This document shows positions 23,365 to 31,283 of a stretch of 64,000 bases of DNA, one piece after another (the stretch's first letter is position 1; every line of letters starts with the position of its first letter). The translations under genes and the position numbers were made by a program. The stretch comes from Streptomyces sp. CB02009 (GTDB lineage: Bacteria > Actinomycetota > Actinomycetes > Streptomycetales > Streptomycetaceae). The notes beneath the pieces are model-generated. The model was not told where the DNA came from and did not search any database. It saw only the letters and a program-made list of their open reading frames with translations. The stretch lies in assembly GCF_001905825.1 (NCBI RefSeq), contig NZ_LIVV01000004.1, positions 557,687-621,686 on the forward strand, written 5' to 3'.

Positions 23365-24000
23365 ATGCGTCTCCACGTCGTCGATCACCCGCTGGTCGCC
23401 CACAAGCTCACCACGCTGCGCGACAAGCGCACGGATTCCGCGACCTTCCGTCGGCTCGCCGACGAGCTGGTCACCCTGCTCGCCTACGAGGCCACCAGGG
23501 ACGTCCGGACCGAGCAGGTCGACATCGAGACCCCCGTCACGCCCACGACCGGCGTCAAGCTGTCGTACCCGCGTCCGCTGGTGGTCCCGATCCTGCGCGC
23601 CGGGCTCGGCATGCTCGACGGCATGGTCCGGCTGCTCCCGACCGCCGAGGTCGGCTTCCTGGGCATGATCCGCAACGAGGAGACGCTGGAGGCGTCGACC
23701 TACGCCACGCGGATGCCGGAGGACCTCTCGGGCCGCCAGGTGTACGTCCTCGACCCGATGCTGGCGACCGGCGGCACGCTCGTCGCGGCCATCCGGGAGC
23801 TCATCAAGCGCGGCGCCGACGACGTGACCGCGGTCGTGCTCCTCGCCGCCCCCGAGGGCGTCGAGATCATGGAGCGCGAGCTGGCGGGCACCCCCGTCAC
23901 CGTCGTGACGGCCTCGGTCGACGAGCGTCTCAACGAGAACGGCTACATCGTTCCGGGCCTGGGCGACGCGGGCGACCGCATGTACGGCTCCGCCGAATAG
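23365..24000 (+). CDS. upp: uracil phosphoribosyltransferase
   Basis: 211 aa, full length. Converts uracil and PRPP to UMP in pyrimidine salvage. PRPP-binding motif D-P-M-L-A-T-G-G-T near 131-139, the P-I-L-R-A-G-L-G-M segment near 74, and the C-terminal uracil-binding G-Y-I-V-P-G-L-G-D-A-G-D-R. ATG 23365 starts the conserved M-R-L-H-V-V-D-H-P. Monocistronic, with an imperfect hairpin directly after the stop. Confidence 0.96.
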   Translation: MRLHVVDHPLVAHKLTTLRDKRTDSATFRRLADELVTLLAYEATRDVRTEQVDIETPVTPTTGVKLSYPRPLVVPILRAGLGMLDGMVRLLPTAEVGFLGMIRNEETLEASTYATRMPEDLSGRQVYVLDPMLATGGTLVAAIRELIKRGADDVTAVVLLAAPEGVEIMERELAGTPVTVVTASVDERLNENGYIVPGLGDAGDRMYGSAE

Positions 24001-24039
24001 GGAGCTGCCGGCTTCGCCGAATGGGAAGCCGCCGGCTCC
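24001..24039. terminator. probable terminator after upp
   Basis: GGAGCTGCCGGCTTC (24001-24015) pairs with GAAGCCGCCGGCTCC (24025-24039), two mismatches. It separates upp from the convergent LytR_C gene. Confidence 0.6.
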
Positions 24040-24043
24040 TACC

Positions 24044-24673
24044 TCAGCACTTTCCGGTCGGTACGGGCGCGGGCTTGGTCAAGGCGACCAAGGCCGCGTC
24101 CGCCGTCGTTTTCGGGGCCAGGTTCTTGAAGGCGGTCCCAATGATGAGGTCCACGTCCGCCGTGCCCCGGGTGTCGGTCTTCGTCGTGGCGCCCGCGAGC
24201 TGGGTGCCGAGGACCGGGAAGGCGCCCTTGGTGGCGGTGGTGGCGCCGAGGAGCAGACCGGCGCCGGGGACCTTCTTGTCGTAGGCGGCGGGTGCGTTGC
24301 CCACCTTGCCGATCTTGAAGCCGCGCTTCTTGAGTTCGTCCGCGGTCGTCTTGGCGAGCCCGCTGCGCGGGGTCGCGTTGTAGACGTTGACCGTGATCTG
24401 GGCGGGCTTGGGGAGGACGGCCGCGGGGGCGGTCGTCGCACGGGCGACGGGTTTGCAGTCGGCCTGTTTCCCGGCGGTCGCCCTGGTGCCCTCGTCGCCG
24501 GAGAAGACGTCGACGAGCTGGAGCGTGCCCCAGCCGGCCGCGCCGAGCACGACCACGGCGGCGGCGGACGCGAGGATGATCCTGCGCCGGCGGTGGGGGC
24601 GGCGCATGCGCGGGTAGACGTCCCCCGTGATGCGGTACTTTCCGCCCATTCCGGGGGGAGTGAGCATGCTCAT
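24044..24673 (-). CDS. membrane-anchored LytR C-terminal domain protein
   Basis: 209 aa. A basic cytosolic N-terminus (~1-31) precedes TM ~32-54, then an extracellular LytR_C domain (~90-205) starting I-T-V-N-V-Y-N-A-T. It lacks the LCP catalytic domain, so it is not itself a wall-polymer ligase; it probably assists envelope assembly. Two cysteines (near 73 and at the C-terminus) may pair. ATG 24673 is used; the second Met two codons later is equivalent. Confidence 0.85.
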   Translation of the reverse strand: MSMLTPPGMGGKYRITGDVYPRMRRPHRRRRIILASAAAVVVLGAAGWGTLQLVDVFSGDEGTRATAGKQADCKPVARATTAPAAVLPKPAQITVNVYNATPRSGLAKTTADELKKRGFKIGKVGNAPAAYDKKVPGAGLLLGATTATKGAFPVLGTQLAGATTKTDTRGTADVDLIIGTAFKNLAPKTTADAALVALTKPAPVPTGKC

Positions 24674-24790
24674 GAACGCAGCGTAATGCCGCCCGTCGGC
24701 GATGCCTACTTGATGATCATGTGATCGCGTCCGGATGGGGGCGAACTGACCCCGAAAGGGTCAGTGCGTGCGGGGCCGGTCGGCTCCGGC

Positions 24791-25087
24791 TCAGTCCATT
24801 TCCAGGACGCGGGCGTGCAGCACCTGGCGCTGCTGGAGCGCCGCGCGGACGGCGCGGTGCAGTCCGTCCTCGAGGTAGAGATCGCCCTGCCACTTCACGA
24901 CGTGCGCGAAGAGGTCGCCGTAGAACGTGGAGTCCTCGGCGAGCAGCGTCTCCAGGTCCAGCTGGCCCTTGGTGGTGACCAGCTGATCGAGGCGGACCGG
25001 GCGCGGGGCGACGTCCGCCCACTGCCGGGTGCTTTCCCGGCCGTGGTCGGGATACGGCTTTCCGTTTCCGATGCGCTTGAAGATCAC
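24791..25087 (-). CDS. conserved 98-aa protein (VapB/ParB-N-like), no toxin partner
   Basis: 98 aa starting M-I-F-K-R-I-G-N-G-K-P-Y-P-D. The C-terminal half (Y-L-E-D-G-L-H-R-A-V-R-A-A-L) resembles the D-G-x-H-R motif of ParB/Srx-type folds. From memory, close homologues are auto-annotated as VapB-type antitoxins. No VapC or other toxin gene is adjacent, so an antitoxin role is doubtful. It is divergent from the HerA-like ATPase gene. Confidence 0.6.
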   Translation of the reverse strand: MIFKRIGNGKPYPDHGRESTRQWADVAPRPVRLDQLVTTKGQLDLETLLAEDSTFYGDLFAHVVKWQGDLYLEDGLHRAVRAALQQRQVLHARVLEMD

Positions 25088-25183
25088 ACGGAAAGCCTAC
25101 CGGGCGAGCGGCTCCCGGCGCAGCCATGCACGGGCAGTGGGATGCTGGTGCGAACCATGACAAACCGGAATTGGGGTGCCGTG

Positions 25184-26779
25184 ATGAGCGTGAGCGAGCA
25201 GCCACCGGCCGCGCCGGGCGGCCCTGCCGCCGAGATCGCCGCCGGGTACGCCTTCGAGGGCGCGGCACTCGATCTGGGGGCACTGCTGTGGGACGGCGTG
25301 TGTCACCCGGACGCGCCGATCCGCATCCCGCTGCCCGTGCTCAACCGGCACGGACTGGTCGCCGGGGCGACGGGCACCGGCAAGACGAAGACGCTCCAGC
25401 TGATCGCCGAGCAGCTCTCGGCGAACGGCGTGCCGGTCTTCCTCGCCGACATCAAGGGCGACGTCTCCGGCGTCTCCGCCCCCGGCGAGGACGGCGAGAA
25501 GGTCCGGGAGCGGGCCGCCCAGGTCGGCCAGGAGTGGCGGGCGACGGGCTTCCCCTGCGAGTTCTACGGGCTCGGCGGGACCGGCCCCGGCATCCCGGTG
25601 CGCGCCACCGTGACCAGCTTCGGCCCCGTACTGCTGTCGAAGGTGCTCCAGCTGAACCAGACGCAGGAGCAGTCGCTCGGCCTGATCTTCCACTACGCCG
25701 ACTCCAAGGGCCTGGAGCTGGTGGACCTCAAGGACCTCCGGGCGGTGGTGGCGTTCTTGGTGTCGGACACCGGGAAGGCCGAACTCAAGGGGATCGGCGG
25801 GCTGTCCACGGTGACGGCGGGGGTGATCCTGCGGTCGATCACGGCCTTCGAGCAGCAGGGCGCGGGCGGCTTCTTCGGGGAGCCGGAGTTCGACACGGGC
25901 GAGTTGCTGCGGACGGCGGCGGACGGGCGCGGGATCGTCTCGGTCCTGGAGCTGCCGTCGGTGCAGGACAAGCCGCAGCTCTTCTCGACGTTCCTGATGT
26001 GGATGCTGGCGGATCTCTTCGACGACCTGCCGGAGGTCGGCGATCTGGAGAAGCCGAAGCTGGTGTTCTTCTTCGACGAGGCGCATCTGCTCTTCAAGGG
26101 CGCGTCGAAGGCGTTCCTGGAGTCGATCACCCAGACCGTGCGGCTGATCCGCTCGAAGGGCGTCGGCGTGTTCTTCGTGACGCAGACGCCGAAGGACGTG
26201 CCGTCGGACGTGCTCGCGCAGCTCGGCAACCGGGTGCAGCACGCGCTGCGCGCCTTCACGCCGGACGACGCGAAGGCCCTGAAGGCGACGGTACGGACGT
26301 TCCCGAACTCGCCGTACGACCTGGAGGAGGTCCTCACGGGCCTCGGCACGGGCGAGGCGGTGATCACCGTACTGAGCGAGAAGGGCGCGCCGACCCCGGT
26401 GGCGGCGACCCGGCTGCGGGCGCCGGAGTCGCTGATGGGCCCGGTCGACGCGGCCGCCCTGGACGCGGCGGTGAAGGGCTCGCCGCTCTACGGGCGGTAC
26501 GCGGAGGCGGTGGACCGCGAGTCGGCGTACGAGAAGCTGACGGCCGAGCAGCGGGCGGCGGAGGCGGCGGCGCTCGACGCGGCGGCCGCCGAGGAGGCGG
26601 AGAAGGCGGCGAAGCAGGCCGGGAGGCAGACGGGAGGGAGGGCTCCGAAGCCGGAGCCCTCCCTCACCGAACAGGTGGTGGGCAGTGGGATCTTCACGTC
26701 CCTCGCGCGGTCGATCGGCACCCAGCTGGGCCGGGAGATCAGCCGCTCGCTCTTCGGCACCGCCCGCCGGAGGAGGTAG
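25184..26779 (+). CDS. HerA-like (DUF853) ATPase
   Basis: 531 aa. Walker A G-A-T-G-T-G-K-T at 61-68, Walker B L-V-F-F-F-D-E-A-H near 291-299, and V-F-F-V-T-Q-T-P-K as sensor region. It belongs to the FtsK-HerA fold helicase/translocase group; the cellular substrate is unknown. The C-terminus has an Ala/Glu coiled segment then a short R-S-I-G-T-Q-L-G-R-E tail. Start ATG 25184 (GTG 25181 possible); the longer open frame to the left has no ribosome site and overlaps the divergent gene. Confidence 0.88.
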   Translation: MSVSEQPPAAPGGPAAEIAAGYAFEGAALDLGALLWDGVCHPDAPIRIPLPVLNRHGLVAGATGTGKTKTLQLIAEQLSANGVPVFLADIKGDVSGVSAPGEDGEKVRERAAQVGQEWRATGFPCEFYGLGGTGPGIPVRATVTSFGPVLLSKVLQLNQTQEQSLGLIFHYADSKGLELVDLKDLRAVVAFLVSDTGKAELKGIGGLSTVTAGVILRSITAFEQQGAGGFFGEPEFDTGELLRTAADGRGIVSVLELPSVQDKPQLFSTFLMWMLADLFDDLPEVGDLEKPKLVFFFDEAHLLFKGASKAFLESITQTVRLIRSKGVGVFFVTQTPKDVPSDVLAQLGNRVQHALRAFTPDDAKALKATVRTFPNSPYDLEEVLTGLGTGEAVITVLSEKGAPTPVAATRLRAPESLMGPVDAAALDAAVKGSPLYGRYAEAVDRESAYEKLTAEQRAAEAAALDAAAAEEAEKAAKQAGRQTGGRAPKPEPSLTEQVVGSGIFTSLARSIGTQLGREISRSLFGTARRRR

Positions 26780-26797
26780 GCAGGGACCGCCCGCCGT

Positions 26798-26829
26798 AGG
26801 AGGCGGCTGGGTCCGCCCGGCCGCCTCCT
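26798..26829. terminator. terminator between convergent genes
   Basis: AGGAGGCGGC (26798-26807) is perfectly inverted at 26820-26829 with a 12-base loop. It separates the HerA-like gene from the convergent M28 peptidase gene. Confidence 0.7.
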
Positions 26830-26870
26830 CGGTGGCCTCGGGAGGCGGCGGGGTCCGGCCCCGGCTCCTC

Positions 26871-28424
26871 CTACTCGGTGACCTCGTGGTGGTCGTCGTG
26901 CAGGCCGCCGCCGCTGCCCGTGCCGCCCGTGGTCGGGGTGGAGACGACCGGCTTGCGCAGCGAGGAGATGTCGTGGGCGTAGGTGCCCACGGCGTTGGCG
27001 ATGACCTTGATGTTGGCGTCGAAGGCCTTCATGTTGACGTTCTTCAGGTCGTCGCCCTTGGCGTGGTAGTTCACGTCGTACGCGACACCCGCCGTGCCGC
27101 CGAACTTGGTGGCCTGGGCGGCGGTCTTGATGCCCTCGGCGCCGGTGAAGGTGCCGCCGGAGGGGATGCCGACCTTGATGAACGGGCCGTAGTCGGAGCG
27201 GCCCGAGAAGTCAGTGCCCTCGTGCGGGAGGCCGCGCGAGGTCATGAAGTCGGTGATGTCGCGCTCCAGCTGGGCGGAGCCCGCGGGGCCGGCGCCCTCG
27301 CCGACGTTGTCCGAGTTGTCGCCGTCGTAGACGAACAGGCCGTAGTTCGGCGAGGCGATCATGTCGAAGTTGAGGTAGAGCTTGATCTCGCTCTTGTCGA
27401 GCGCGGTCAGGTTCTTGACGTAGTGGTCGGAGCCGAGGAGGCCGTTCTCCTCCGCGGACCACCAGGCGAAGCGGACCTTGTTGCGGACCTTCTCCTTCGA
27501 CTTGGCGAGCTCCAGGGCGGTCTGGAGGAGGCCGGCGGAGCCGGAGCCGTTGTCGTTGATGCCGGGGCCCGCGGTGACGGAGTCGAGGTGCGAGCCGAGC
27601 ATCACGGTGTTCGCCGCGTTGCCGCCCTTGGTCTCCGCGATCACGTTGTTGGTGATGCGCTTCTCCTGGAGCTGGCGGATCTCGAAGGAGAGCTTGACCG
27701 CGCCCTTGGCGAGGTCGGCGGCGAGCTTCTCGCCCTCGGCCAGGCTGATGCCGCCGGTCGGGATCTTGCCCGCGGCCGGCTCGCCGAGGGTGCCGGAGAG
27801 GATGCCCTCGGCGTTGTTGTAGATGATCGCGCCGGCGGCGCCGGCCGCGGCGGCCTGCTCCTGCTTGATGGCGAAGGAGCAGCCACCGCGCTTGATGAGC
27901 GCGACCTTGCCGGTGAAGGTGCCGGAGGCGTAGTCGCCCGGCTCACATCCGGTGGTGCCGTCGGCGTCGACGGGCACGGCGACGAGGTCGGCCTTGATGC
28001 CGCCGACCGGGGTGGACTTGGTGTACGTCATGGCCCGGATGTCGAGGGCGCGCGGCGCGGGCGACTCGACGGAGACCTTCTCGGCCAGCGTCTGGGTGTA
28101 GATGAAGTCGAACTGCTCGTACGAGACGTCGTAGCCGGCCTTCTTGAGCTGCGTGTAGACGTACGCGGCGGAGGCGTCGTGGCCGAGCGTGCCGGCCGCG
28201 CGGTGACCGCCGGCCGAGTCGGCTATCGCCTGGAACTTCTGCAGGTGCTTGTAGGCGTCCTGGGCAGTGGTTTCGCGGACCAGCTTCTTCGCCAGCCTGG
28301 CGGCATCGCGGGCGGGTGCGGCCGTGGGGTCCTTCACCGCGGTGGCGGGGGAGGCGAGGACCAGCGGGGTGGCGAGGGCGGCGGCGGCCAGAACGGCCGC
28401 GGCCCGGCGCTGGGTTGCGTTCAC
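26871..28424 (-). CDS. secreted M28-family zinc aminopeptidase with PA domain
   Basis: 517 aa. Signal peptide ~1-29 with A-x-A-type cleavage (S-P-A-T-A). A PA insert (~150-255) contains G-K-V-A-L-I-K-R-G-G-C-S-F. The M28 catalytic domain shows zinc ligands in L-G-S-H-L-D, G-I-N-D-N-G-S-G, S-A-E-E-N-G-L-L-G-S, N-F-D-M-I and Y-H-A-K-G-D-D. Resembles Streptomyces aminopeptidase S, releasing N-terminal hydrophobic residues. GTG 28424 follows GAAGGA; the upstream extension would spoil the signal peptide. Confidence 0.94.
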   Translation of the reverse strand: MNATQRRAAAVLAAAALATPLVLASPATAVKDPTAAPARDAARLAKKLVRETTAQDAYKHLQKFQAIADSAGGHRAAGTLGHDASAAYVYTQLKKAGYDVSYEQFDFIYTQTLAEKVSVESPAPRALDIRAMTYTKSTPVGGIKADLVAVPVDADGTTGCEPGDYASGTFTGKVALIKRGGCSFAIKQEQAAAAGAAGAIIYNNAEGILSGTLGEPAAGKIPTGGISLAEGEKLAADLAKGAVKLSFEIRQLQEKRITNNVIAETKGGNAANTVMLGSHLDSVTAGPGINDNGSGSAGLLQTALELAKSKEKVRNKVRFAWWSAEENGLLGSDHYVKNLTALDKSEIKLYLNFDMIASPNYGLFVYDGDNSDNVGEGAGPAGSAQLERDITDFMTSRGLPHEGTDFSGRSDYGPFIKVGIPSGGTFTGAEGIKTAAQATKFGGTAGVAYDVNYHAKGDDLKNVNMKAFDANIKVIANAVGTYAHDISSLRKPVVSTPTTGGTGSGGGLHDDHHEVTE

Positions 28425-28539
28425 AGAAGTCCTTCCCGTTACGGACGAGGTTGAGGGGAAGTTAGCGATCGGCAGGGCATCCTGTGAACACCTTCTCCAC
28501 AATTCCTGTCACATAGAGCAGGATTGAAATCTGGAATTC

Positions 28540-29190
28540 TCAATTCCCATCGCTTTTGGGCTCCTTGGCGGCTTTCGCCGCTTTCGCCGCCGCCTTCATC
28601 TCCTGCTTGTGGGCCCGCACCTTCACCAGCGACTCCGGCCCCGTGATGTCCGCGGCCGAGCGGTACGAACCCTGCTCGCCGTACGCCCCCGCCGCCTCCC
28701 GCCAGCCCGTCGGCCGCACCCCGTACTGCTTGCCGAGCAGGGCCAGGAAGATCTGCGCCTTCTGCTTGCCGAAGCCCGGCAGCGCCTGGAGCCGCCCGAG
28801 CAGCTCCTTCCCGGTCGCCACGTCCGCCCAGACGGCCTCCGCGTCACCGCCGTACTCCTCGACGAGGAACGCGCACAGTTGCTGTACGCGCTGGGCCATC
28901 GACCCGGGGTAGCGGTGCACGGCCGGCTTCTCCGAGAGCAGCGCGGCGAACTCCTCCGGGTCCCGGGCCGCGATCTCGTGCGCGTCGAGATCGTCCGCCC
29001 CGAGCCGCTGGGCGATGGTGTACGGCCCGGAGAACGCCCACTCCATCGGCACCTGCTGGTCGAGCAGCATGCCGACGAGCGCGGCCAGCGGCGAACGGCC
29101 GAGCAGCGCGTCGGCCTCCGCCTGCTGCGCGAGATGGATCTCGGGGTGCTTCGGGTGCGGGGCGGCGGAGCTCTGCGACACGGGACTCAT
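28540..29190 (-). CDS. HhH-GPD family base-excision repair protein
   Basis: 216 aa. Compact helix-hairpin-helix DNA glycosylase-like protein: L-L-D-Q-Q-V-P-M near 42-49 and hairpin L-Q-A-L-P-G-F-G-K-Q-K-A near 135-146. The usual catalytic Lys or Asp cannot be assigned with confidence, so substrate is unknown. The C-terminus is a Lys/Ala tail (K-A-A-A-K-A-A-K-A-A-K) probably contacting DNA. ATG 29190. Monocistronic, same strand as the M28 gene but 115 bp upstream of it. Confidence 0.85.
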   Translation of the reverse strand: MSPVSQSSAAPHPKHPEIHLAQQAEADALLGRSPLAALVGMLLDQQVPMEWAFSGPYTIAQRLGADDLDAHEIAARDPEEFAALLSEKPAVHRYPGSMAQRVQQLCAFLVEEYGGDAEAVWADVATGKELLGRLQALPGFGKQKAQIFLALLGKQYGVRPTGWREAAGAYGEQGSYRSAADITGPESLVKVRAHKQEMKAAAKAAKAAKEPKSDGN

Positions 29191-29248
29191 GGATCGATCA
29201 TCCCGCCCGGCCGTGGTGATCGCCCGGTGGACTCACCCTTCCGCCTGC

Positions 29249-30211
29249 TCAGCGGCCGCCCCGGGCCGGCGGGAGCCCCTTCGCGAAGCGGTCGAGGGCG
29301 GCGAGGATCAGCTCCCCCGTCTCCTTCCCGCCCAGGTGGCCGGCGGTCTCGACCACGTACAGCTCGGCGTCCGGCCAGGCCCGGGACAGCTCCCAGGCGG
29401 TGCCCAGCGGACCGCCCATGTCGAGCCTGCCGTGGATCAGGACACCGGGGATGCCGGCCAGCCGGTGGGCGTCCCGGATCAGGGCCCCCTCCTCCAGCCA
29501 CGCGCCGTGCGCGAAGTAGTGCGCGCAGATCCGTACGAAGCCGAGCCGGGTGTCGTCGACCCGGTCGGTGTACGGGGTGCCCTGGCCCTCCAGCGACAGG
29601 ACCGCGTCCTCCCAGGCGCACCAGTCGGCGGCGGCCCGCTCCCGGACGGCCCGGTCCGGATGCTCCAGGAGGGCGGCGTAGGCGCCGACCAGGTCCTCCG
29701 CGTGGCCCGCCCCCGCCCGGAACCGCTCGTGGGCCTCGGGGAAGAACCGCCCGACCCCCTCGTACAGCCAGGCCGTCTCGGAACGCCGGGTCGTCGTCAC
29801 CGCCGCGATCACGATCTCCGTGACCCGCTCCGGGTACGCCTCCGCGTACGCCAGGATCAGGGTGGAACCCCAGGACCCGCCGTACAGCAGCCAGCGGTCG
29901 ATCCCCAGGTGCTCGCGCAGCCGCTCCATGTCGGCGACCAGGTGCGCGGTGGTGTTCACCCCCATGTCGGCGGCCGGGTCGCTCGCGTGCGGGGTGGACC
30001 GGCCGCAGCCGCGCTGGTCGAAGAGGACCAGGCGGTACGCCTCCGGGTCGAAGAAGCGGCGGCTGCGGGGCGAGGAGCCGGAACCCGGGCCGCCGTGGAC
30101 GACGAGCGCGGCCCGGCCCTCCGGGTTGCCGGAGACCTCCCAGTGGACGTGGTTCCCGTCGCCCACGTCGAGCAGGCCCTGGTCGTACGGTGCGGTGTGG
30201 TCGGAGTACAT
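29249..30211 (-). CDS. pip: proline iminopeptidase
   Basis: 320 aa alpha/beta hydrolase, S33 family; removes N-terminal proline from peptides. Oxyanion H-G-G-P-G-S (39-44), D-Q-R-G-C-G-R-S near 65, nucleophile S113 in G-G-S-W-G-S, C-terminal H-G-R-L-D (Asp) and E-T-A-G-H (His). Cytoplasmic. It follows an RBBP9-like hydrolase gene by 10 bp on the same strand, so the two form an operon. Confidence 0.93.
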   Translation of the reverse strand: MYSDHTAPYDQGLLDVGDGNHVHWEVSGNPEGRAALVVHGGPGSGSSPRSRRFFDPEAYRLVLFDQRGCGRSTPHASDPAADMGVNTTAHLVADMERLREHLGIDRWLLYGGSWGSTLILAYAEAYPERVTEIVIAAVTTTRRSETAWLYEGVGRFFPEAHERFRAGAGHAEDLVGAYAALLEHPDRAVRERAAADWCAWEDAVLSLEGQGTPYTDRVDDTRLGFVRICAHYFAHGAWLEEGALIRDAHRLAGIPGVLIHGRLDMGGPLGTAWELSRAWPDAELYVVETAGHLGGKETGELILAALDRFAKGLPPARGGR

Positions 30212-30221
30212 CCGACCGACC

Positions 30222-30794
30222 CTAATGACCCTTGATCCGCACCGCGGGGTCCTCGCACCACTCCAGGAGCGAGGGCCAGTCCCCGTAACCGGAGCCCGGG
30301 TTGAGGTGCGCCCCGCCCGGTACGTGGTCCATGTCGAGGCCCAGCGGGCGGCCGTAGTGCAGATCGGCGCCCTCCGGGCAGTACGGGTCGCCGTCGCCGT
30401 ACACGAGACGCGCGTCGAGCCCGGCCTCCGCCAGGTCGAGCCCGTCGGCGAAGGCGGCGATCTCGGGGATCCCGGCGGTGACGGGGGGCGAGGGCGGGGC
30501 GACGAGCAGCACCCGGTCGGCGGCCGGCCGGCGGGCGCCGGCCCGCAGCCAGAGCAGCACGGACAGGCTGTGCGCGAGCACGACGAACTCGCCCCGGGCG
30601 GGGCGCGCGCCGTGCTCGTCCAGCGCGGCGAGCCAGTCTTCGAGCACGGGGGCGTCGGGCTCGGGCAGCTGCGGGTACCGCACGTCGTGACCGCGGTCCC
30701 GGAGCTGCTGGGCGAGCCGGTGCTGCCAGTGCTCGGGGGGCCGGCGGTTCTGGAAACCGTGCAGGATGAGGAAGGTCTTGGACGGGTCGCTCAT
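30222..30794 (-). CDS. RBBP9/YdeN-family serine hydrolase
   Basis: 190 aa. Small alpha/beta hydrolase: start F-L-I-L-H-G-F, nucleophile S76 in L-A-H-S-L, Asp in V-Y-G-D-G-D-P-Y-C, and His in G-G-A-H-L-N. All three catalytic residues are present. Substrate unknown; likely a cytoplasmic esterase or peptidase. First gene of a two-gene operon with pip. Confidence 0.9.
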   Translation of the reverse strand: MSDPSKTFLILHGFQNRRPPEHWQHRLAQQLRDRGHDVRYPQLPEPDAPVLEDWLAALDEHGARPARGEFVVLAHSLSVLLWLRAGARRPAADRVLLVAPPSPPVTAGIPEIAAFADGLDLAEAGLDARLVYGDGDPYCPEGADLHYGRPLGLDMDHVPGGAHLNPGSGYGDWPSLLEWCEDPAVRIKGH

Positions 30795-30889
30795 ACGACG
30801 ATGCTGCGCGCGCCCCGGATCAAGAATCCACCCGATCCCAAGGACTGGACACCCTTACGCGACGGCCGAGGCCCTGACCCTGACCCCGC

Positions 30890-30948
30890 CCCGTTGTGGG
30901 CATTCGTTCCGCTGGGGCGGAACGGGTGGGCACAACGGAACGGCGCCC
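30890..30948 (+). repeat. structured repeat element, copy 1
   Basis: 59 nt beginning CCCGTTGTGGGCATTCG and ending GGAACGGCGCCC. Outer stem CCGTTGTG/CACAACGG and inner stem TTCCGC/GCGGAA are perfect. Copy 2 at 31044-31100 is inverted and differs by compensating changes. It lies in the ~490-bp gene-free gap between the RBBP9-like and UvrA-like genes. Confidence 0.85.
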
Positions 30949-31043
30949 GTTGCCGGGCCTAGGCTTCCGCGCCCTGACCCGCACCCTGTTCGCGCCGAGG
31001 TAGGGGTGCGGGTCCAGGCGCAAGGGGCGGAGGCGCCGCGAGA

Positions 31044-31100
31044 GGGCGCCGTCCCGTGTGCCCACCCGTCCCGCCCCAGCGGGACGATTGCCCACACGGG
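31044..31100 (-). repeat. structured repeat element, copy 2 (inverted)
   Basis: Read on the minus strand this 57-nt copy matches copy 1 but has stems CCGTGTG/CACACGG and TCCCGC/GCGGGA. The lost T in the outer stem is matched by a lost A opposite, and the T-to-C change in the inner stem by an A-to-G opposite. This is direct evidence that the folded form matters. Confidence 0.85.
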
Positions 31101-31283
31101 CGGGGTGGCGGGGGCGGTGGGCGCCGCCCATACGGGCGGTGGGTGGCGCGAGCGCGGCCCAAGGCGGCGAGGGTGCGGGTCGTGCGGCGAGGCGGCGGCG
31201 GGCCGCGCAGTGCCGCGCCCCGCGGTTCGGGGCCCAGGGCGTCGGGTGCGGCCCGCGCCGCGCGGTGGCCCGTACCCGGGGTG

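Noticed and set aside
24764..25183. Longer N-terminus for the HerA-like ATPase
   Set aside because: The extension overlaps the divergent 98-aa gene and its promoter and has no ribosome site.
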